Shown here: one piece after another, positions 5,216-9,400 of the stretch | How the letters are laid out: the number at the start of each line of letters is the position of its first letter | Numbering within the stretch: the first letter of the stretch is position 1 | DNA from: Planctomycetota bacterium | Lineage (GTDB): Bacteria > Planctomycetota > Planctomycetia > Pirellulales > UBA1268 | Assembly: GCA_027622795.1 (NCBI GenBank) | Contig: JAQBZA010000099.1 | Location: 1 to 9,400, forward strand | Direction of reading: 5' to 3' | DNA length: 9,400 nucleotides | Program-made: the position numbers and the translations under genes | The notes under the pieces: model-generated | Databases searched by the model: none | Told to the model about the DNA's origin: nothing | What the model saw: only the letters and a program-made list of their open reading frames with translations

Positions 5216-7618
5216 ATGAATCCGCAAACGCTGCCGGTTTCGATCGATCCGGTTCGCGGTATCGTGCGGGTTCGGTTCGGGCCTGCGGGGGAGCCCGACC
5301 CGGGTCTGCGAAGGCGGTTTATCGGCCGCATGTTTTGCTGCGAGGAAGTCTGCCACATCGACTTTCACCGCGACCCGCATGAGGCGGAGGTGCGGCTTGC
5401 CCGGTCGCCAGCCGCGGCCCGGGATGTGCTGCGGAGCCTCTCGCAGGCCCTGGGTGGGAATCGATGCCTTGCGGTGCCTTCCGATGCCCTCGCACGGCTG
5501 CCGATGACCGTACGACGGATCGGTGGTCGCCTGACGACATGGCGCGTCGTGCCGCTCACCGGGAACCGCATCCGCTTTTCCCATCCCCGGCTCCGGCCCG
5601 ATCGCAAATTGGCCCGCCGCTGTCAGCAACTCGCCCTCGCGCAGCCCGGGGTGCGGCAGGCACGGCTTACCGGATGGCGGAGCGACCTGGTCGTGCATGT
5701 TGATCCGGGCTTGTTTGCCGGTGATCCACTCGTGATGGAGTTGCAGCACGAGGTCGATCATGGGCCGGGCGGCCGGACGACATCCCCGTGGGAGATGACC
5801 GGGACGTCGGCGACGCTCTGCGTGGCGGCGGCGGCCGACCTCGCTGTCTCGGCTCTGGCTCCGATCAGCGCCGTCTTGTTGGTGGGCACCAATCTGCGGA
5901 CGCTCAAGTCAGCCGTCGCGGATGTCATGCGAGGGCGGATCAGCCTGCCTGTCGTCGCCGCGGCCATCGTGTTCGGCACCCTGGCCACAGGACAGTTTCT
6001 CGCATCCGGAATCATGGCCTGGTCCTTCGACTTCTGGCGTCGTCGACACCGTCGCGACATCGAGGTGGAGCGGCGGCTGTTGATCGAAGACGCCGTGCCA
6101 GTGCCGCTCGCCTCCGAATCCGCCGCCGCAGATCCACCGCCCACATTCTGTGAGCTCGCCGTCGGCAGTGAGGTGCTGCTTCGCCCTGGTGATGTGGTGC
6201 CGGCCGACGGCCGCATCGTCGGTGGTGGCGGTGTGATCGACGACAGGAGCGTCTCGGGCGTGGCGGGCGCCCGACGCGTGGCGGCGGGTGATCTTCTGCC
6301 GGCGGGAGCCGTGGTGTTGGGCGGAGGATTCTCGGTTGTCACGGAAAAACCACTGGCCGAGACGCGGCTGGCGACGATCGGCAGGATGCTCGAGGAGGCG
6401 ACCCATTGGCGGCCCGGACATCATGCACCCACGAGGCAGGCCGAGGAGTTTGTGGAGAAGCTCGCCGTACCGACGCTGGCCACGGCCGGGATCGGACTCC
6501 TGGCAGGGGATCTTGGGACCGCCGTCGCGGTCATGCGGCCAGACTATGCCAACGCCGAGGCAATCTCGGGTTCGTTCGAGGATCTCGATGCGGTCTCGAG
6601 GGGCCTGGCGGCAGGCTGTGTCGTTCGATCGCCCCGCGCGCTCGACATGCTGGCTCAGGTCGATACGATCGTGTTGTTTCCAGATTCCGATCTGGGCCGC
6701 GGACGACTCGACGTCACACGGATCGTTCGGGGTGTGTCCGCAGATCAGGCGATCTCCGCGGCCGCGGACGGCATGCACAGGGAGGCCATCCGCTGGGCCG
6801 CTAGTCTGGCTGTCCATCTTGCCGATGAGCGACGCGAAGCATTGGCCGCCCTCGCCGCTGACCGTGGGATCGCGCTGCTCGCCGTAGCCCCGGAGTCGTT
6901 TGGTGACGTCGCCGCGGTGCGGATCGTTGGTCGGGTCGGCGATCGTGAAATCGCGCTCCGCGATGTGCTGCCGGAACAGGATGACTCTCGACCCTGTGTA
7001 CTCGAAGTCGACAGCCAGCCGGTGGCGACATTCGAGTTCAGCCGGAGTCAGGAGCCGCGCGCTGCTGCCGTACTCGCTCGTCTCCGGGAGACATTCGGCA
7101 TCCGCACCTTCCTCGTGGCCGCCGAAGGCGATCGGCCATGCGGCGAGTTGGCGGCCACGATTCATTGCGATGGTGTGGTTTCGGTCGGCCGCCAGAGCGT
7201 ACAGGTGGGCATTGATCAGCTGGTGCAGTCGGGTAGCAGGGTTGCCTGCATCGGCTCGGATGGGGATCTCATTCAGGTAGGGGGTCGGCCGCAGGTGTCG
7301 ATCGAATTGGGGGGCGGCGGTGTGGCGACTGCGGCTGATATCGTCGTGCTCGCGCCGGATCTCTCGCGTCTTGCCGATCTTGTCATGGCTGGACGGGAAC
7401 GGATCCGCCGACGTTCGGTATCGCGACGCCTCACGATCCTGCCGAATGCCCTGTGTGTCGCCGGTGCGTTCCTCCTTGGGTTCACCAGCATCGTGGTGGC
7501 CGTCGTGTGCAATCTCAGCACATTAGGAATGTATCGGTTGGCCACTCGAAGTCTCTCTGAACCTCAACGGCCGCGAAGGCTGACGGACCGGGTTCGCAGC
7601 CTCCGGAGAATCTCATGA
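5216..7618 (+). CDS. catalytically dead P-type ATPase-like protein (pseudoenzyme)
   Basis: About 800 residues, collinear with the ATPase just upstream but without its chemistry. The N-terminus aligns with it (RFIGRMF against RFLGCVF, then a second HMA-like domain without CxxC). Membrane segments are kept at about 198-230, 240-265, 410-430 and 739-776, where ILPNALCVAGAFLLGF matches LIPNVICVAGVFAAGF. Yet TGES is replaced by SGVA (347-350), the DKTGT region reads VLFPDSD with Phe488 in the aspartate position, the HP pair is lost (HRE at 521-523), GDGIND has become GSDGDL (680-685), and the transport segment reads RPDYANAEA. The frame is open throughout, so the gene looks maintained rather than decayed. 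It ends in a basic Arg-rich tail. The ATG at 5216 is chosen by alignment; an in-frame ATG at 5168, with GGAG 4 bp before it, would overlap the upstream gene by 41 bp and add 16 residues. A regulatory or scaffolding partner of the active ATPase is inference. Confidence 0.88.
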   Translation: MNPQTLPVSIDPVRGIVRVRFGPAGEPDPGLRRRFIGRMFCCEEVCHIDFHRDPHEAEVRLARSPAAARDVLRSLSQALGGNRCLAVPSDALARLPMTVRRIGGRLTTWRVVPLTGNRIRFSHPRLRPDRKLARRCQQLALAQPGVRQARLTGWRSDLVVHVDPGLFAGDPLVMELQHEVDHGPGGRTTSPWEMTGTSATLCVAAAADLAVSALAPISAVLLVGTNLRTLKSAVADVMRGRISLPVVAAAIVFGTLATGQFLASGIMAWSFDFWRRRHRRDIEVERRLLIEDAVPVPLASESAAADPPPTFCELAVGSEVLLRPGDVVPADGRIVGGGGVIDDRSVSGVAGARRVAAGDLLPAGAVVLGGGFSVVTEKPLAETRLATIGRMLEEATHWRPGHHAPTRQAEEFVEKLAVPTLATAGIGLLAGDLGTAVAVMRPDYANAEAISGSFEDLDAVSRGLAAGCVVRSPRALDMLAQVDTIVLFPDSDLGRGRLDVTRIVRGVSADQAISAAADGMHREAIRWAASLAVHLADERREALAALAADRGIALLAVAPESFGDVAAVRIVGRVGDREIALRDVLPEQDDSRPCVLEVDSQPVATFEFSRSQEPRAAAVLARLRETFGIRTFLVAAEGDRPCGELAATIHCDGVVSVGRQSVQVGIDQLVQSGSRVACIGSDGDLIQVGGRPQVSIELGGGGVATAADIVVLAPDLSRLADLVMAGRERIRRRSVSRRLTILPNALCVAGAFLLGFTSIVVAVVCNLSTLGMYRLATRSLSEPQRPRRLTDRVRSLRRIS

Positions 7619-7959
7619 GTGAATCGGAGCCCAGACGGGGCGAGCAAGGCGGTCGAGAGGAGAACCGCATGTCCGAGGAACTCGATCGTCGGCTCGCCGA
7701 TCTGCCACGCGAGGTCGGAGTGCTCCTGGTGACGATCGGGGTGATGGGCGTGGCGCTTCCGGGACTCGTGGGCACCCCGGCCTTGTTGGCGGGTGGGCTG
7801 ATGCTGTGGCCGAGGGGTTTCCGGAGCGTCGATCGTTGGTTGGCCCGGAAATGTCCGGGGCTCCACCGCCATGGGGCGGCGCAGCTGGTGCGGTATCTCG
7901 ACGACATGGAGCGTCGTTATCCGACGACGGGCCGGAATTCCACCACCGAGGTATCGTGA
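7615..7959 (+). CDS. small membrane protein resembling a shortened DUF454
   Basis: A 114-residue protein whose ATG overlaps the stop of the ATPase-like gene (ATGA, 7615-7618), a sign of translational coupling; GGAGA lies 6 bp upstream. After a charged N-terminus comes a hydrophobic hairpin, REVGVLLVTIGVMG then LPGLVGTPALLAGGLML (about 31-62), then a basic amphipathic stretch with RWLARKCPG and RYLDDMERRYP. The order (G..G..LPGLP-like turn, hydrophobic helix, basic W-L helix) is like the DUF454 half of the protein encoded on the opposite strand at 8366-9079, but much shorter and with GTP in place of the PTxPF motif. The relation to DUF454 is my reading of the pattern and is moderate only. A second start at 7669 has a stronger ribosome binding site, giving 96 residues that keep all the membrane part. 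Last gene of the tightly packed unit. Confidence 0.8.
   Translation: MSESEPRRGEQGGREENRMSEELDRRLADLPREVGVLLVTIGVMGVALPGLVGTPALLAGGLMLWPRGFRSVDRWLARKCPGLHRHGAAQLVRYLDDMERRYPTTGRNSTTEVS
7658..7671 (+). promoter_or_regulatory. strong internal ribosome binding site and alternative start
   Basis: AGGAG (7658-7662) with a 6-base spacer before ATG (7669-7671), in frame with the gene that starts at 7615. It is the best ribosome binding site in the whole unit. Either it is the true start or the gene has two starts giving proteins of 114 and 96 residues. Confidence 0.4.
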
Positions 7960-7995
7960 GAATTTCGTTTTGGGCGTTCAAGTTGGGGGAATGAT

Positions 7996-8024
7996 TTGCG
8001 GGCGGCGATGATGAGGACTATGCT
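7996..8024 (+). promoter_or_regulatory. candidate promoter for the second small NNP-module gene
   Basis: TTGCGG (7996-8001), 17 bp, TATGCT (8019-8024), the latter matching the -10 consensus at four of six positions. It lies in a relatively AT-rich 127-bp gap and would start transcription near 8031, giving a leader of about 55 nt before the ATG at 8087. The sequence round the -35 (TTGCGGGCGG) resembles that of the 1707 promoter (TTGCGAGGGCGG). Confidence 0.4.
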
Positions 8025-8086
8025 CGAAAAACTGAGGTTACTGTGTGCCCGACTCGTTGTTCCCCGATGACAGGAAAGTGGACACC

Positions 8087-8437
8087 ATGACTGACACCGG
8101 CCACCAGCCGACTGTTGATGCTCCCGCAGCCGATCCGCTGTCCGCGGTAGCCGATGCCATGCAGGCGGCCGCCGAATCAGTGGCCGAAGGAGCGACGGCC
8201 GCCACGCAGGCTGCCGGGTCGGCTCTGCCGGCTGTCGGACTCTTTGCCAATCGCCTGCTCTACACGACCTGCTATGCCGTGTCTTACGGCGTTGTGTTTC
8301 CGGTGGCTCTCGTCGCCTTGTCGGTGCCCCAAAACAACCCGTTTGTCCATGGGCTCGTCGATGGCTCACGCGCCGCACGGAACAAAGTCGATGAGATTTT
8401 GGGAGGTCAGCCGGCTGCTGATTCGCCGGCCGCCTGA
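8087..8437 (+). CDS. second small Ala-rich protein with the NNP...GLxDG module
   Basis: A 116-residue protein, homologous over most of its length to the one at 1807-2154. Residues 18-46 are a strongly Ala-rich amphipathic helix, followed by LPAVG (47-51), a hydrophobic Tyr-rich segment (57-80: Y59, Y63, Y67, FP 71-72), then PQNNP (81-85) and GLVDGSRAA (89-97). The order LPAVG, FP, NNP, GLxDG is the same in the paralogue. The ATG at 8087 was chosen because AGGAAAG lies 9 bp upstream; an in-frame GTG at 8045 lacks a ribosome binding site and would sit nearly on the predicted transcription start. Its last 72 bases overlap the 3' end of the minus-strand gene at 8366-9079. It probably has its own promoter (7996-8024). 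No function recognised; I infer it works with the ATPase system because its paralogue sits at the head of that unit. Confidence 0.75.
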   Translation: MTDTGHQPTVDAPAADPLSAVADAMQAAAESVAEGATAATQAAGSALPAVGLFANRLLYTTCYAVSYGVVFPVALVALSVPQNNPFVHGLVDGSRAARNKVDEILGGQPAADSPAA

Positions 8438-9079
8438 CAGTCGCCCAATCTCCGGCATCTTGAAGATTCCATACATCGTCGTTGTCACAACGATTCCCAC
8501 GATGCCGACGACGACCGGAGTGGCCCGCGAGAGCGTTACCGTGGCGGTGACGACGGCCAGCGTGAGTCCGGCAATCTTGAGTTTCGACGCGCGACTGATG
8601 GCATGGTGAGCCTCCCATTCTCGGACGATTCCGCCGAATACCGGCGTGGCGATGAGCCCCGCGTGGATCCGACGTGACGAGCGGGCAAAGTAGTAGCTGC
8701 TTGCGAGAAGAAACGGCACTGTCGGCACACCGGGCAAGACGGCACCGACGACGGTCATGACGAGACATCCGCCACCGGCCGCCAGAAACAGGAGCCGCCG
8801 CAGGCCGCAGACGATCGATTGATCACCCACCGTCGGTTCGGCACTTCGCGCGGATGAAAGAGCCTCGACAAAAGCGACGGCGGCATGGTCGGCCGATGTG
8901 GTCGGATCATGCCACCGTACGACGCATGTGCCGCGATCGAGATCGATGTCGGCGGCCGCGATACCGTCGAGAGTCGAGAGCGACTGCAGCAGCGCCGTTG
9001 CAAGGTGGGGTCGGCCGTGATGCAGCACGCGATGGTCACACACGGAAAGCTGGCCATCATCGAATGTGACATGGGTCAT
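8366..9079 (-). CDS. HMA-like domain fused to DUF454 (YbaN-type) membrane protein
   Basis: A 237-residue protein in two parts. Residues 1-78 are an HMA-like domain with no CxxC (HRVLHHGRPHLATALL then LDGIAAADIDLDRGTCVVRW), comparable with the second N-terminal domain of the ATPase at 2596-5208. Residues 95-210 are DUF454: a hydrophobic helix, VGAVLPGVPTVPFLLASSYY (111-130), FARSSRRIH (131-139), VREWEAHHAI (152-161) and two further helices ending at MYGIFKMPE. DUF454 proteins are inner-membrane proteins of unknown function, normally about 120 residues, so the fusion is unusual. The ATG at 9079 has GGAG 7 bases upstream (minus strand). The 27 residues after the DUF454 core are encoded on the antisense strand of the 8087 gene and look unconstrained. 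It lies 52 bp after the exchanger remnant on the same strand, probably cotranscribed. An accessory role in the same metal system is inference from the shared domain. Confidence 0.87.
   Translation of the reverse strand: MTHVTFDDGQLSVCDHRVLHHGRPHLATALLQSLSTLDGIAAADIDLDRGTCVVRWHDPTTSADHAAVAFVEALSSARSAEPTVGDQSIVCGLRRLLFLAAGGGCLVMTVVGAVLPGVPTVPFLLASSYYFARSSRRIHAGLIATPVFGGIVREWEAHHAISRASKLKIAGLTLAVVTATVTLSRATPVVVGIVGIVVTTTMYGIFKMPEIGRLSGGRRISSRLTSQNLIDFVPCGA
8406..8438 (+). terminator. hairpin across the 3' end of the 8087 gene
   Basis: GTCAG-CCGGC (8406-8415) pairs with GCCGG (8425-8429) and, after a 4-base bulge, CTGAC (8434-8438), round a 9-base loop. It spans the stop codon at 8435-8437 and lies inside the convergent gene on the other strand. 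There is no T-run on either side, so it is not a normal intrinsic terminator; it may pause or protect transcripts of both genes. Confidence 0.25.
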
Positions 9080-9131
9080 CGGATATCTCCGCTCCGGATG
9101 CCCGCCAGTATGGTCGCGGGCCCCGCCCGTG

Positions 9132-9335
9132 TCACCTATCGGCCGGGAGCGTCGGTGCCGACTGGATCAGCAGGTCGCCGCCGCCGTCGGGGATGTGGTA
9201 GAAGGCGAAGGCGAAGATGGCGTAGGTGGCCAGCAGGAGCACGCCCTCCATCCAGGTCACCTTGCCGTCGGTGATCAGCCCACGGGTCACGACCACGGCG
9301 ATCACGATCGCCACCACCTCGATCGTCGAAAAAAG
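9132..9335 (-). pseudogene. 3' remnant of a Ca2+/H+ exchanger-like (CaCA/Cax) gene
   Basis: The last 67 or so residues of a cation exchanger: LFSTIEVVAIVIAV, then the typical loop DGKVTWMEG and a final helix LLATYAIFAFAFYHIP. The FxxxEVVA...DG..xWxEG...LL..Y pattern is what the end of Cax-type Ca2+/H+ antiporters looks like. It reads toward lower coordinates and stops with TGA at 9132-9134. Going upstream, resemblance ends at about 9335, just past a run of six As (9329-9334 on the plus strand), and the frame meets a stop at 9387-9389 with no suitable start and no membrane helix between. Neither of the other two minus frames shows the preceding helix either. It may be a gene cut by a rearrangement, a frameshift at the A-run, or a sequencing or assembly fault near the edge. 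The exchanger call is moderate; that the 5' part is absent is seen directly. Confidence 0.55.
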
Positions 9336-9400
9336 GATAGCCCGGTCAATGACACTTTCGCAACGTTCTCGGGGCTTACGGACTGCTCATAAGTAGCGAG
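9336..9400. other. unassigned sequence beyond the exchanger break
   Basis: These 65 bases do not continue the exchanger. On the minus strand one frame is open to the window edge and ends at about 9305, reading YEQSVSPENVAKVSLTG, which looks like a soluble protein tail and which I do not recognise. It could belong to an inserted element or another gene; too little is visible to decide. Confidence 0.3.

Noticed and set aside
5909..7165. A 418-residue open frame on the minus strand opposite the dead ATPase
   Set aside because: The sense frame aligns with the upstream ATPase; the antisense frame has Arg/Gly/His-rich composition with no recognisable domain, as expected of the complement of GC-rich coding sequence.
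2596..7618. Possibility that the two ATPase genes are one frameshifted or duplicated gene
   Set aside because: Each has its own complete N-terminal domains, membrane segments and C-terminal helices; they are diverged paralogues rather than fragments of one gene or a recent tandem copy.
7917..8768. A 283-residue open frame on the minus strand overlapping the DUF454 fusion
   Set aside because: It is in another frame from the clearly recognisable DUF454 protein and is Arg/Cys/His-rich without any domain.
1..9400. CRISPR arrays, tRNA or rRNA genes, integrase or transposase genes
   Set aside because: No regularly spaced repeats, no cloverleaf or rRNA-like sequence and no recognisable recombinase were seen; only the last 65 bases might belong to a mobile element, and they are too short to call.

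Overview
The window looks like an accessory locus from a GC-rich Gram-negative bacterium. A planctomycete is my best guess, from the style of the NAD(P)HX epimerase fragment (SGLDCDTG motif) and the weak ribosome binding sites, but no sequence here fixes the taxonomy. There are no rRNA, tRNA, CRISPR or integrase genes.

Layout from left to right. Positions 2-472 hold the 3' end of an NAD(P)HX epimerase, an unrelated housekeeping gene. From 564 to 8437 runs a block of plus-strand membrane-associated genes: an EcsC-family protein with an added C-terminal module (564-1646); a small Ala/Gly-rich protein (1807-2154); a very small glycine-rich helical protein (2252-2518); an apparently active P-type metal ATPase with two CxxC-less N-terminal domains (2596-5208); a second P-type ATPase-like protein that has lost every catalytic motif (5216-7618); a small membrane protein resembling a shortened DUF454 (7615-7959); and another small Ala-rich protein (8087-8437). 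On the minus strand and converging on this block lie a fusion of an HMA-like domain to DUF454 (9079-8366) and, upstream of it, the 3' remnant of a Ca2+/H+ exchanger-like gene (about 9335-9132) whose 5' part is missing or broken.

Two relationships tie the block together. First, one module of about 55 residues, with the pattern Y-x(n)-F/V-P-x-x-x-V ... NNP-x-x-x-G-L-x-D-G-x-R-A, occurs at the C-terminus of the EcsC protein and makes up most of both small proteins (1807-2154 and 8087-8437). Second, related HMA-like, CxxC-less domains occur in both ATPases and in the DUF454 fusion. The genes 2596-7959 are tightly spaced (7-bp gap, then a 4-bp ATGA overlap) and are very probably one transcription unit. 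Three weak promoter candidates (TTGCGR, 17 bp, then an A/T-poor -10) precede exactly the three genes that carry the shared module.

Interpretation, which is inference: this is a multi-component membrane system for handling a transition metal, built round an active ATPase and a catalytically dead partner. The gene types (CxxC-less P1B ATPase plus several small membrane-associated proteins) recall the fez clusters that build iron-storing ferrosomes in other bacteria, but the substrate and any organelle role cannot be read from the sequence. The pairing of an active and a dead ATPase, and the module shared by three proteins, are the parts most likely to be undescribed.
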